Origin: Armatimonadota bacterium
Lineage (GTDB): Bacteria > Armatimonadota > Fimbriimonadia > Fimbriimonadales > Fimbriimonadaceae
Reading direction: 5' to 3'
DNA: 64,000 nucleotides
Assembly (NCBI GenBank): GCA_018268315.1
Contig: JAFDWU010000001.1
Coordinates: 39,280 to 103,279, forward strand
Shown here: positions 18,846 to 27,145 of the stretch, piece after piece
Numbering within the stretch: position 1 is the stretch's first letter
How the letters are laid out: every line of letters starts with the position of its first letter
Notes under the pieces: model-generated
What the model was told of the DNA's origin: nothing
Database searches by the model: none
Seen by the model: only the letters and a program-made list of their open reading frames with translations
Position numbers and translations under genes: made by a program

Positions 18846-19310
18846 CTACTTGCCGTCGAAGCTGGTTGTGATCTTGCTGGTGACCGACTTCTGAAGCTTC
18901 CAGTCTTTGCCGACCTTGATCCAGGTGTCGATGGTCTCCGCCTTGAGCGTGAAGGCGTGCGACTTCTTATCGGGGGACTCAAGGGAGCCGCTCATATTGC
19001 CAACCACGCTTACTTCAGCGCTTGAGCCGGTTTCCTTAACGCTCAGAATCTTCTTCGCCCACTTGATGTTGCTGAAATGGCCGCGCATGCCTTGGAAATC
19101 CTTCACCACATGGTCTCGATTCACGGTCTTGCCCTGGGCGGTGGCGGTGAAATCATCGGTCATGATCGTCTTGAACGTGGCGAAATCCTTCTTGATGAAG
19201 GCTTGCGTCATTCGATCGTATTCAGCCTGAATCGCTTTCTGAGTTGGGGGGTTGTTTGCGAGCGAGGTCGCCGCAACCACGGCGAAGAGCGGATAGGCAA
19301 GCCTTTTCAT
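18846..19310 (-). CDS. secreted NTF2/SnoaL-like protein (DUF4440 type)
   Basis: 154 aa: a signal peptide (MKRLAYPLFAVVAATSLA) and one cone-shaped alpha+beta domain. The opening helix IQAEYDRMTQAFIKKDFATFKTIMTDDFTA is split here as KAIQAEYDRMTQAF and KKDFATFKTIMTDDF, typical of DUF4440/NTF2-like folds, and the closing strand DTWIKVGKDWKLQKSVTS fits too. Members bind small hydrophobic ligands or act as enzymes; no active-site set is evident. The start has TAAGAT 7 nt upstream and no ribosome site. Confidence 0.8.
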   Translation of the reverse strand: MKRLAYPLFAVVAATSLANNPPTQKAIQAEYDRMTQAFIKKDFATFKTIMTDDFTATAQGKTVNRDHVVKDFQGMRGHFSNIKWAKKILSVKETGSSAEVSVVGNMSGSLESPDKKSHAFTLKAETIDTWIKVGKDWKLQKSVTSKITTSFDGK

Positions 19311-19317
19311 CAGAGCT

Positions 19318-19323
19318 ATCTTA
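19318..19323 (-). promoter_or_regulatory. candidate leaderless promoter of the NTF2-like gene
   Basis: TAAGAT, then AGCTCTG, then ATG: a 7-nt gap without a Shine-Dalgarno. Confidence 0.5.
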
Positions 19324-19347
19324 CCAAAGCACTATGTATGGCTCTGG

Positions 19348-20004
19348 CTACATCACCTTCAGGCCAGCGGCGTTCCAGTCATCCAGGAAGCGCTTCAGAC
19401 CGATGTCGGTGAGCGGGTGCTTGAACAGCATCTGCATGATCTTGAATGGCATCGTGGAAACATGCGCGCCTGCCTCGACCGCCTGCACCACGTGCAGCGG
19501 ATGCCGAACGCTTGCCACCAGAATCTCGCTATCAAAACCGTAGTTGTGGATCATCTCCACGCTCGCCGCAACCGCGTTCATGCCGTCATCGGAGATATCG
19601 TCCACGCGCCCCACGAAGTTGCTGATGTAGGTCGCGCCCGCCTTGGCGGCAAGCAGCGCCTGGCTAACCGAGAAGACCAGCGTCACGTTCGTTCGAATGC
19701 CCTTCTCGCTCAGCGTGCGAACTAGGCGGATGCCTGGCTCGATGAGCGGGACCTTGACCACGATATTCTCGCGCCAAGAGCTGATCTCCAGAGCCTCTTT
19801 CAGCATGTCGTCATAGTTCGTGGCGACGACCTCGGCGCTGATATCACCATGAGGAAGGATGTCGCAGATAGCGGTGACGGTTTCCTTAAAACCTTTGCCC
19901 GATTTTGAGATGAGGGTTGGGTTGGTTGTGACTCCATCCACAATGCCCCACTGGGCGGCCTGACGTACTTCTTCGATGTCTCCGGTATCCACGAACAGCT
20001 TCAT
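19348..20004 (-). CDS. transaldolase / fructose-6-phosphate aldolase (small TalC-like type)
   Basis: 218 aa, the short transaldolase class. It transfers or cleaves dihydroxyacetone units between sugar phosphates via a Schiff-base lysine. Visible: MKLFVDTGDIEEVRQA at the N-terminus, DGVTTNPTLISKSG, the catalytic Lys in NIVVKVPLI, then NVTLVFSVSQALLAAKAGA and YISNFVGRVDDI. Sequence alone does not separate transaldolase from fructose-6-phosphate aldolase. A TAGAAT box lies 10 nt before the ATG. It diverges from mnmE, with 57 nt between the starts. Confidence 0.92.
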   Translation of the reverse strand: MKLFVDTGDIEEVRQAAQWGIVDGVTTNPTLISKSGKGFKETVTAICDILPHGDISAEVVATNYDDMLKEALEISSWRENIVVKVPLIEPGIRLVRTLSEKGIRTNVTLVFSVSQALLAAKAGATYISNFVGRVDDISDDGMNAVAASVEMIHNYGFDSEILVASVRHPLHVVQAVEAGAHVSTMPFKIMQMLFKHPLTDIGLKRFLDDWNAAGLKVM

Positions 20005-20061
20005 ACTTCAGGCTATTCTACTTCCCTCCCGGCGACCGCGGACGGCCATAATCGGCGTGGA

Positions 20062-21357
20062 ATGCAGTTTGCCGATACGATTGTTGCCTTGATCACCGGA
20101 GCGCCTCCCGCGCCGGTTGCCTGGGTGCGGCTTTCGGGTCCGGATAGCTTTGCAATTGCCCGCCAGGTGCTGCCAAGTTTTGCCGCCCGGCCGAACTATG
20201 CCGAGTTTGGCAAGTACATCTTTGGCGAGGAAGGGTACGCGATTGCGTTCGAGGAAGGGCGAAGCTACACGGGCGAGGAGTCAGTCGAGCTTTCCATTCA
20301 TGGGGCGCTTGCCTCCGTTCGCGCGCTAGTGGACGCCTGCCTTGCGGCAGGCGCTCGGCTTGCCGAGCCGGGCGAATTCACACGCCGGGCGTTCATGAAT
20401 GGGCGCATCGACTTAAGCGAGGCGGAAGCCGTGCGAGACACCATCGACGCCGCCACCGAACGGCAACTGCGCTCGGCCAACGCCCAGCGCAGCGGCGCGC
20501 TGCGGGCGGAGATTGAGGCTATCGAAGGCTTGGTAATCGACGTGCTCGCGGCGGTGGAGGCTTCGGTGGATTTCAGCGAGGAAACCGGCCCTTTCGATGT
20601 CCCTTCAGCGCTGTCTAAGCTTGGGTTGGCCCAGGTTCGGACGGAGAAGCTGCTTTCGACCGCCAATACGGGACGGATCGTGCGAGAGGGCGCGCGCATC
20701 GCGCTTCTTGGTCGGCCAAACGTGGGGAAATCTTCCCTGTTCAACGCCTTGCTGGGCGCGTCGCGGGCGATCGTGACCGCAGTCCCCGGCACCACCCGCG
20801 ACACGCTTGAGGAAGGGTTGATTCTTGGCGGGCTGAGGGCGGTTCTGACCGACACCGCCGGATTGCGCGACGCCCAAGACGAGGTTGAGAAGATCGGGGT
20901 GGGACTCTCGAAGGAAGCGGGCGAGAACGCCGACCTTATTTGGTTCCTGATCGATGCCGCCGAAGGGCCCTCGTCCGAAGATGAAGAATTCCTGCAGGCG
21001 ATGCAGCGGCCGGTGCTGAAGATCGCCAACAAGACCGACCTCGCCCCTGCTCCGCAGGGCTGGCTGGGGGTCAGTGCGACCACCGGGGTCGGCCTGCCCG
21101 AACTGATCGCCGCCTCGGAGGCGGCGTTTGCGCCGGTTACGGAGACGCTCACGATCTCCTCTCGCCATACGGGCGCCTTGCTGGAAGCGAAAGAGTCTCT
21201 CGAAGCAGCTATCGAGGGGTTGGGGCATGATTCGCCGAGCGATCTCATTACCGTTCACTTGCAAACCTCGCTGCATGCCCTTGGCGAGCTGACCGGCAAG
21301 ACCGCAAGCGTAGATATTCTCGACCAGGTATTCAGCCGATTCTGCGTTGGGAAGTAG
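20062..21357 (+). CDS. mnmE: tRNA modification GTPase MnmE
   Basis: MnmE works with MnmG to place carboxymethylaminomethyl groups on wobble uridine. 431 aa, normal length. The N-terminal folate-binding domain starts FADTIVALITGAPPAPVAWV. The helical domain contains GEFTRRAFMNGRIDLSEAEA. The GTPase domain has GRPNVGKSSLFN, PGTTRDTLEE, DTAGLR and NKTD. The C-terminus ends FCVGK, carrying the essential Cys. A CATAAT box lies 9 nt before the ATG; no ribosome site is evident. Confidence 0.97.
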   Translation: MQFADTIVALITGAPPAPVAWVRLSGPDSFAIARQVLPSFAARPNYAEFGKYIFGEEGYAIAFEEGRSYTGEESVELSIHGALASVRALVDACLAAGARLAEPGEFTRRAFMNGRIDLSEAEAVRDTIDAATERQLRSANAQRSGALRAEIEAIEGLVIDVLAAVEASVDFSEETGPFDVPSALSKLGLAQVRTEKLLSTANTGRIVREGARIALLGRPNVGKSSLFNALLGASRAIVTAVPGTTRDTLEEGLILGGLRAVLTDTAGLRDAQDEVEKIGVGLSKEAGENADLIWFLIDAAEGPSSEDEEFLQAMQRPVLKIANKTDLAPAPQGWLGVSATTGVGLPELIAASEAAFAPVTETLTISSRHTGALLEAKESLEAAIEGLGHDSPSDLITVHLQTSLHALGELTGKTASVDILDQVFSRFCVGK

Positions 21358-21381
21358 CTTTGCGGTACCTTGAGGGTGGCA

Positions 21382-21792
21382 ATGAACGAGGGCCAGCGCG
21401 CATATAACATCATGAGGGGATTTCTCACCAGCGAATGGGATCGGATTCGGCGGATCGAGAGCGAGCTTTTCGGTACCCCGCAGGAAGCGCCGTGGGCCGC
21501 CGAGCAGCAAGCGGAAACGCCAACTGCAACACCACCTGCCGCGCCGCTTTCAAAAGAGGATGCCAACACGACTGCCCGCAAACTGCTGGGAGTAACGGAA
21601 ACCGCGACTTACGATGAGATTCGCGATGCGTTTAAGCGGCTAAATGAGCGTTCGGACCCCGATAAGTTCCCGGAAGGCTCGAAAGAGCGCGAGAATGCCG
21701 CCCAAATCCAGAAGCGCATCCAGTGGGCTTACTCGCTGCTTTCTGCGCCGTTCGATAGCTCTGAAAAAAGATTCAAGTCGCTGGAGATATAG
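21382..21792 (+). CDS. J-domain-like protein lacking the HPD motif
   Basis: 136 aa. After a charged helix and a Pro/Ala/Thr-rich linker (residues 45-65) comes a C-terminal J-like domain: KLLGVTETATYDEIRDAFKR, a loop, then NAAQIQKRIQWAYSLLS. The loop where canonical J-domains carry His-Pro-Asp reads NERSDPDKFPEGS, so the Hsp70-stimulating motif is missing. It could be a J-like scaffold rather than a co-chaperone. I chose ATG 21382, with GAGGGTGG before it, over TTG 21370. The last 11 codons form one copy of a 36-bp direct repeat. Confidence 0.75.
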   Translation: MNEGQRAYNIMRGFLTSEWDRIRRIESELFGTPQEAPWAAEQQAETPTATPPAAPLSKEDANTTARKLLGVTETATYDEIRDAFKRLNERSDPDKFPEGSKERENAAQIQKRIQWAYSLLSAPFDSSEKRFKSLEI

Positions 21793-21793
21793 C
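21758..21793. repeat. 36-bp direct repeat, copy 1
   Basis: Begins GCTCTGAAAAAAGATTC and ends at the stop codon of the J-like gene plus one base. It matches 23755-23790 at 34 of 36 positions, in the same orientation, 1997 bp away. The M61 peptidase gene lies between the copies. Confidence 0.85.
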
Positions 21794-21904
21794 TCGGGCG
21801 GACTGCATATCGCGTATTGAGTGTTCGCGCATAACAGTTTTGGCGTTCCATATGCCTAGGGTGGACCGCTTCTGCGCTAAAACCAGTCCGTAGTACTAAG
21901 GACC

Positions 21905-23719
21905 ATGAATATCCCCATTTTATTGACCTTGTTCGCATTGCAGCCTACCGGTGAAATGATCCAACTCGATGTCGATGCACGAGAGGCTGCTTTTGGGGTG
22001 TTTCATACCCACGAAATAATTCCCGCAAGACCGGGCAAGCTCACACTCTCGTTTCCAAAGTGGACGCCCGGGAACCACGGTCCCACCGGCCCAATAAACG
22101 AGATGATTAACCTGACGTTTAAGGCAGCCGGGCGCACGCTCGAATGGCGCAGGGACGACGTAAACATGCTCCAATTTCACTTGGAGGTGCCTAAGGGCGC
22201 CGATTCGGTGGAGGTGCATTTTGACATTGCCGCGCCCGCCAGGGCTGATTTCACCCCCAACATGGCCCGACTTCACTGGCTGAAATTGCTGCTTTATCCA
22301 ACCGGTTCGAAGTCAGACCAGCTCTTGGTGAACGCAAGCGCTTCACTTCCCGCCGGATGGAAACTCACCTGCCCTCTGCTTGCCGAGCCAACTCCGGTAA
22401 CCGCCAAGTTCCCTACAGTTTCACTTCGTGAACTAGCCGACTCTCAAGCGCTTATGGGCGCAAATCTCCAACGCGAAATGATTGGAGACCAGGAGGAGAT
22501 CGATATCTTCACCGATTTGCCGGAAAGCGGCAAGATGGGAGCCCAGATCAAGGATTGCTGCAAGCACTTGGTTACTGAAAGCCAAAAGCTCTTCGGCAGC
22601 AGCCATTATCGCCGCTACAACTTCCTTCTGACACTTACCGATCAGCTCGATACCAAGGGGGTTGAACACCAAGAGTGCACTGAGGTGGGCATGGGCGCTT
22701 CCACGTTTGAGAATCCTTACGGAGTCATGGCTTTTGGCGAATTAATGTGCCACGAATTCATGCACAGTTGGAACGGCAAATATCGTTGTCCAGCCGGGCT
22801 CGCCACGTCCGACTATGACAGTCCGATGAAGGGTGACCTGTTATGGGTTTACGAAGGGATGACCCAGTATCTCGGCAAAGTCATGGCTACACGCACCGGG
22901 TTTGAAACACCGGATCAGTTCAGGAATGAACTGGCCATCACTGCCGCCAACATGCAATGCCGGTATGGGCGTAGCTGGCGCTCGGTGGAGGATACATCTA
23001 TCGCCGCCCAGATACTTCGGCTTCAGGACGTGCGGTGGCGAGGTGGACGCCGGGGCCAAGACTACTACGAGGAGATGGTGCCGATTTGGCTCGAAGTGGA
23101 CTCAATCATTCGCCTACAGTCTCGCGGCGCTAAATCGCTTAATGACTTCACCAAGGATTTCTTTGGTGGCCCTGGTGGGCAGCGCACGATGAAGACCTAT
23201 ACCTTTGATGACCTTGTCCGAAGCCTGAACGGCGTGACCGCTTATGACTGGGCTTCCTTATTTAGAACCCGCACTCGAAGCCTCCAGCCACAGCTTTCAC
23301 TAGCAGGCATCGAGAACTCGGGATGGAAGTTCATCTACGACGACAAGCCGTGGACTGGCATTCGGCCCGGCGCGCCGCCCAAGAAAGGCGTCGTGGATAA
23401 CGACGCCTTCTACACCATTGGAGCCAGGATTGATAGCGACGGCACGGTAACCGAAGTTCACCTGGACATGGCGGGCGGCTTAGCCGGTCTCCGCCCGGGG
23501 ATGAAGGTGGCGAAAGTGAATGGGATGGCGTTTTCAAATGAGAACTTTCTCAAGGCGCTCGCATCCAGAACCCCTCTTGAATTGGAGGTCTCCTACGGCG
23601 GTTCCACGCGAACCTTGCATGTTGCCTACGCAGAGGGACCCCGATATCCGCACCTGGTCCGGGATGAAACTAAGCCCGACCTGTTGTCGGAGATACTTAA
23701 ACCGCTCGCGAAACCTTGA
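21905..23719 (+). CDS. secreted M61 family metallopeptidase with PDZ domain
   Basis: 604 aa. M61 enzymes (glycyl aminopeptidase type) are zinc peptidases. The catalytic motif is HEFMHSWNGKYR with the downstream acidic ligand in LLWVYEGMTQYLG, near residues 280-320. The N-terminal part is the M61 beta-sandwich (LSFPKWTPGNHGPTGPI). Near the C-terminus is a PDZ-like segment (GGLAGLRPGMKVAKVNGMAF). The N-terminus MNIPILLTLFALQP looks like a short signal peptide. AAGGA lies close to the ATG. The gene is bracketed by two copies of a 36-bp direct repeat, which suggests insertion between the J-like gene and mutY. Confidence 0.9.
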   Translation: MNIPILLTLFALQPTGEMIQLDVDAREAAFGVFHTHEIIPARPGKLTLSFPKWTPGNHGPTGPINEMINLTFKAAGRTLEWRRDDVNMLQFHLEVPKGADSVEVHFDIAAPARADFTPNMARLHWLKLLLYPTGSKSDQLLVNASASLPAGWKLTCPLLAEPTPVTAKFPTVSLRELADSQALMGANLQREMIGDQEEIDIFTDLPESGKMGAQIKDCCKHLVTESQKLFGSSHYRRYNFLLTLTDQLDTKGVEHQECTEVGMGASTFENPYGVMAFGELMCHEFMHSWNGKYRCPAGLATSDYDSPMKGDLLWVYEGMTQYLGKVMATRTGFETPDQFRNELAITAANMQCRYGRSWRSVEDTSIAAQILRLQDVRWRGGRRGQDYYEEMVPIWLEVDSIIRLQSRGAKSLNDFTKDFFGGPGGQRTMKTYTFDDLVRSLNGVTAYDWASLFRTRTRSLQPQLSLAGIENSGWKFIYDDKPWTGIRPGAPPKKGVVDNDAFYTIGARIDSDGTVTEVHLDMAGGLAGLRPGMKVAKVNGMAFSNENFLKALASRTPLELEVSYGGSTRTLHVAYAEGPRYPHLVRDETKPDLLSEILKPLAKP

Positions 23720-23725
23720 GATGCC

Positions 23726-24751
23726 CTAGCTATTGATTTCGGGACCAATTGGTGGCTCTGAAAAGAGATTCAAGTCGCTGGAGATGTAGCGCCGCGCCGC
23801 CTTTCGGTATGGCGCGGGCATCGCAATTGCCTCAAGTTCGTCTTTCCTAACCCACCTTAGGTCTTTTTCACTCCGAGCAGGGCCCTCGTGGACGTGCAGC
23901 ACCACCCGATGATGGGTGACGGTGTAGCGAAGGCTGCCCAGCTTCTCCGCCTTCGGCGGTTGCGCCTGGGTGGGGAATCGCCACATTCCCGCCCACCACT
24001 TGCCGGCTGGAATTTGCTCCAGCCCGTACTCATCTTTGCGCCTTGCGATTAGGCAATGTTCTTCCTGCCTGACAACGGCTTTCTGGGGGCTGGCGGTTGG
24101 TAGTTCTAGCGTTTTGCCTTCCCTCTTTGCCACGCAAAGCTCTTGGAGTGGGCATTCCTCGCAGCGCGGCGCTCTGCCTTTTTGGCCGGGCAGACAAACG
24201 GTGGCCCCAAGTTCCATCAGCGCCTGATTCCAATCCCCGGGCCGTAGCGGGTGAACAGTCTGACAAGCCCAGTCCCAAGCGGCCTTCGACAGCTTCGCGC
24301 CGCTTGAGGCGTCGCCGGTCAAACGGGCGTAAACCCGCTCCACGTTGCCATCCACAAGCGGGGTTGGCTCGCCGAACGCAATCGAGGCGATTGCGCCGGA
24401 GGTGTAGCGCCCCACTCCAGACACCTTGCGCCAGCCTTCAGCGTTCGTGGGCAGCGGCTTGCCCGCAAGCTCGCGGGCGGCTTGATGCAGCATCTTCGCA
24501 CGGCGATAGTAGCCAAGCCCCTGCCACGCGGCGAGCACTTCCTGCTCGTCCGCCCGCGCCAGCGCTTCAACATCGGGAAACTGCGTCATCCAGCGCTGGA
24601 AGTAAGGCAGCACGGTGGCGACCTGCGTCTGCTGCAGCATGATCTCGCTTACCCACACGCGGTAAGGCGAGGGGTCCTGCCGCCACGGCAGATCGCGCCG
24701 GTTGGCGTCGTACCAATCCAGCAGCTTTGAGTGCAGATCGCCAGAGGGCAA
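23726..24751 (-). CDS. mutY: A/G-specific adenine glycosylase MutY
   Basis: MutY removes adenine mispaired with 8-oxoguanine. Visible: LLDWYDANRRDLPWRQDPSP, the catalytic-helix region VWVSEIMLQQTQVATV, the helix-hairpin-helix VSGVGRYTSGAIASIAFG with DGNVERV, an Fe-S cluster set, and a C-terminal NUDIX-like domain (LRYTVTHHRVVLHV). The cluster spacing is Cys-x10-Cys-x2-Cys-x5-Cys; E. coli has x6 in the first gap. I chose TTG 24751, one base after the pgk stop with AGGA upstream; a longer reading overlaps pgk. The last codons carry the second 36-bp repeat and end in a tail (YISSDLNLFSEP) that looks acquired. Confidence 0.93.
   Translation of the reverse strand: MPSGDLHSKLLDWYDANRRDLPWRQDPSPYRVWVSEIMLQQTQVATVLPYFQRWMTQFPDVEALARADEQEVLAAWQGLGYYRRAKMLHQAARELAGKPLPTNAEGWRKVSGVGRYTSGAIASIAFGEPTPLVDGNVERVYARLTGDASSGAKLSKAAWDWACQTVHPLRPGDWNQALMELGATVCLPGQKGRAPRCEECPLQELCVAKREGKTLELPTASPQKAVVRQEEHCLIARRKDEYGLEQIPAGKWWAGMWRFPTQAQPPKAEKLGSLRYTVTHHRVVLHVHEGPARSEKDLRWVRKDELEAIAMPAPYRKAARRYISSDLNLFSEPPIGPEINS
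23755..23790. repeat. 36-bp direct repeat, copy 2 (inside the mutY 3' end)
   Basis: Begins GCTCTGAAAAGAGATTC. It differs from copy 1 at two positions (A/G at offsets 11 and 32). Read on the plus strand it belongs to a 19-codon relic, LLISGPIGGSEKRFKSLEM then stop (23730-23789), which resembles the end of the J-like protein. Confidence 0.85.
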
Positions 24752-24752
24752 G

Positions 24753-25943
24753 CTAGCGGTCCTGAAGGATGGCGATGCCCGGCAGCGCCTTGCCTTCAAG
24801 GAACTCCAGGCTTGCGCCGCCGCCCGTGCTTACGTGGCTCATCTTATCGGCAACTCCGAACTGATCGACCGCCGCCGCCGAGTCTCCGCCACCGACGATT
24901 GTCAGGCCATTGGATTCCGCCATTGCTTCCGCGACGCCCTTGGTGCCCGCCTCGAACGGCTTCATCTCGAACACGCCCATCGGTCCGTTCCAGAGCACAG
25001 TACCGGCAGACTTGATGATTTCCGCAAAGCGGCCGGTGGACGCAGGGCCGATGTCCGCGCCGATCTTGTCGGCGGGGATGGCGGTGTCCGCCACCACCTG
25101 GGTCGAGGCAGTTTCTGTTAGCTCGGAAGTCCCCACGAAATCGGTTGGCAACACGATCTTATCGGGGTTGTTCTTAAGCAGGGTGGCCGCGTAGTCTAGG
25201 TTCGATTCATCGAGGAGGGATTTGCCAATTTCCTTGCCTTGCGCCTTGAGGAAGGTGAACGCCATGCCGCCGCCGATGATGATCTTGTCCACCTTCGGAA
25301 GCATGTTGTCGATGAGCGCGATCTTATCCTTCACCTTCGCGCCGCCCATGATGGCGACGAACGGATGCTTGGGGTTCGCGACCGCTTGGCCCAGGTAGTC
25401 GATTTCCTTCTCAATGAGGAATCCCGCGACTCCCGGCAGGATGTGGGCGATCCCCTCTGTCGAGGCGTGGGCGCGGTGGGCGGTGCCAAAGGCGTCGTTC
25501 ACATAGAGCTCGGCCAGGTTGGCAAGCTGGGCGGCAAATGCGGGGTCGTTCTTCTCTTCTTCGGGGTGGAAGCGCACGTTTTCAAGCAGAAGCACATCGC
25601 CGTCCTTCATCTTGGCGACCAATGCCTCAACCTCTGCGCCGATACAATCCGGTGCCAGCGGTACGAAGTGGTCAAGAAGGTTGGAGAGTCGCTTGGCGAC
25701 TGGCGCTAAAGAGAACTCGGGGGTTACGCCCTTCGGCCTGCCGAGGTGGCTGGCAAGGATGACCCTCGCGCCCTGCTCCATCAGGAACTTGATAGTCGGA
25801 AGAGCCTCGCGGATGCGGCGATCATCGGTAATTCGATCTCCATCCAGGGGCACATTGAAATCGCAACGAACAAATACACGCTTGCCGGACGCGCTGATAT
25901 CGCGCACCGACTTCTTGCTGAGGATAACCGGGGTAGCGGCCAT
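24753..25943 (-). CDS. pgk: phosphoglycerate kinase
   Basis: Glycolytic enzyme that transfers phosphate from 1,3-bisphosphoglycerate to ADP. 396 aa from ATG 25943 ([16 protein letters not shown]). Signatures: [22 protein letters not shown], the substrate-side HRAHAS, and the nucleotide-side [14 protein letters not shown] longer in-frame reading upstream of 25943 runs into the MFS gene and adds non-homologous residues. TAAACT, whose TAA is the MFS stop, lies 8 nt before the ATG. mutY follows after 1 nt. Confidence 0.97.
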   Translation of the reverse strand: MAATPVILSKKSVRDISASGKRVFVRCDFNVPLDGDRITDDRRIREALPTIKFLMEQGARVILASHLGRPKGVTPEFSLAPVAKRLSNLLDHFVPLAPDCIGAEVEALVAKMKDGDVLLLENVRFHPEEEKNDPAFAAQLANLAELYVNDAFGTAHRAHASTEGIAHILPGVAGFLIEKEIDYLGQAVANPKHPFVAIMGGAKVKDKIALIDNMLPKVDKIIIGGGMAFTFLKAQGKEIGKSLLDESNLDYAATLLKNNPDKIVLPTDFVGTSELTETASTQVVADTAIPADKIGADIGPASTGRFAEIIKSAGTVLWNGPMGVFEMKPFEAGTKGVAEAMAESNGLTIVGGGDSAAAVDQFGVADKMSHVSTGGGASLEFLEGKALPGIAILQDR

Positions 25944-25951
25944 AATGGCCA

Positions 25952-25957
25952 AGTTTA
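25952..25957 (-). promoter_or_regulatory. candidate leaderless promoter of pgk
   Basis: TAAACT, 8 nt before the pgk ATG; its TAA is also the stop codon of the MFS gene. Confidence 0.45.
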
Positions 25958-27145
25958 CCGGGCGAGCGGGCGCGTAACTGGAATCAGAACCACCGACAGC
26001 ATCGCAACCGCCGCGCTGAAGATGAACGGAGCGGCTTGGCCCTTGGCATCCCAAAGCCAGCCACCGAATGTGCTGGCGGCGAGGGTGCCAAACCCGGTGA
26101 CCATATAGAACAGGCCCATCGCGCGGCCCTTGGCATCCTTGGGCGAAGCATCGGCGATCAGCGCCTTACTCACGCCGTCGGTTAGCGCCATATAGACTCC
26201 GTACAGCGGGAACAGCAGCCAAATCCAATGGTCGTTGGTGAACGCAAGTCCGGCATAGGAAATCGCAAAGACAAACCAACCGATACCGATGAGCCACCAC
26301 CGGCCAATTCGATCGCTGAGTTTAGCGAAGGGGCTGGAGCCGACCATGTAGGTGACGTTGTAACACGCATAGGCGAGGATCACATTCGCGAAGCTGAGAC
26401 CCACTTTGTTCGCCCTGAGCAGGATGAGCGCATCGCTGCTATTCGCCACCGCGAAAAGCGCGCACAGGCTAAGTGCGCGCCAGTATTCAGGCGGCAACTC
26501 AAGCTTGGGGAGGGCGGGCTTACTCTCAGCCTTGGGTGTTCGGGGCCTCTCCTTATCTTTGATGGTCATCACCAGCAGAACGGCAATGAATCCCGGGATC
26601 CCTGAGAGCAGGAAGATGTTTCGGAAGCTGATGTTGGAAAGGGTGATCAGGAAGTACACCAGCAGCACGCCGATGAGCGCGCCGGCAGTATCCATCGCGC
26701 GGTGGAAGCCAAAGGCTCGCCCATATTCCTCCGGCTCGGCGGCGTCGGCAATCATTGCATCGCGAGCGGTAGTGCGAACGCCTTTGCCGAACCGATCAAG
26801 CAGCCTTGCGCCGAGCGCCCCGTACCAAATAGTGCTTAGACCGAGTAGAGGCTTGGCCGAGTTAGAAATCACATAGCCCCAAGCGACGAGACTGGCCCGC
26901 TTGCCGGTGGCGTCGGACCAAAACCCTGAGGCGCCTTTCATGATGCTTACCAGCGATTCCGCCGCGCCTTCGATGATGCCCAGATAGGCAACCGGCGCTT
27001 TGAGCACGCCGGTAACGAAAAGCGGGATGATGGGATACACCATCTCCGAGCAGATGTCGGCCAGCAGGCTAACCCAGCTCAGCTTGACGACCACCGGGCT
27101 CAGCGGCTTGTGCGGCGTCTTTTCCTGCTTCGAAAGGTTTCTCAC
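25955..27145 (-). CDS. major facilitator superfamily transporter
   Basis: 396 aa with about twelve membrane helices. The MFS loop motif appears as RLLDRFGKGVRTTARDAMIAD between helices 2-5 and again as FAKLSDRIGRWWLIG in the second half, split across a helix pair. It opens SWVSLLADICSEMVYPIIPL, typical of the drug or metabolite efflux branch. The substrate is unknown. It starts at a GTG overlapping the DUF1385 stop (GTGA), and its own stop lies just before pgk. Confidence 0.88.
   Translation of the reverse strand: MRNLSKQEKTPHKPLSPVVVKLSWVSLLADICSEMVYPIIPLFVTGVLKAPVAYLGIIEGAAESLVSIMKGASGFWSDATGKRASLVAWGYVISNSAKPLLGLSTIWYGALGARLLDRFGKGVRTTARDAMIADAAEPEEYGRAFGFHRAMDTAGALIGVLLVYFLITLSNISFRNIFLLSGIPGFIAVLLVMTIKDKERPRTPKAESKPALPKLELPPEYWRALSLCALFAVANSSDALILLRANKVGLSFANVILAYACYNVTYMVGSSPFAKLSDRIGRWWLIGIGWFVFAISYAGLAFTNDHWIWLLFPLYGVYMALTDGVSKALIADASPKDAKGRAMGLFYMVTGFGTLAASTFGGWLWDAKGQAAPFIFSAAVAMLSVVLIPVTRPLAR

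Noticed and set aside
20298-21248. 316-codon open frame on the minus strand, Ser/Arg/Ala-rich
   Set aside because: Antisense to mnmE; composition typical of a shadow frame.
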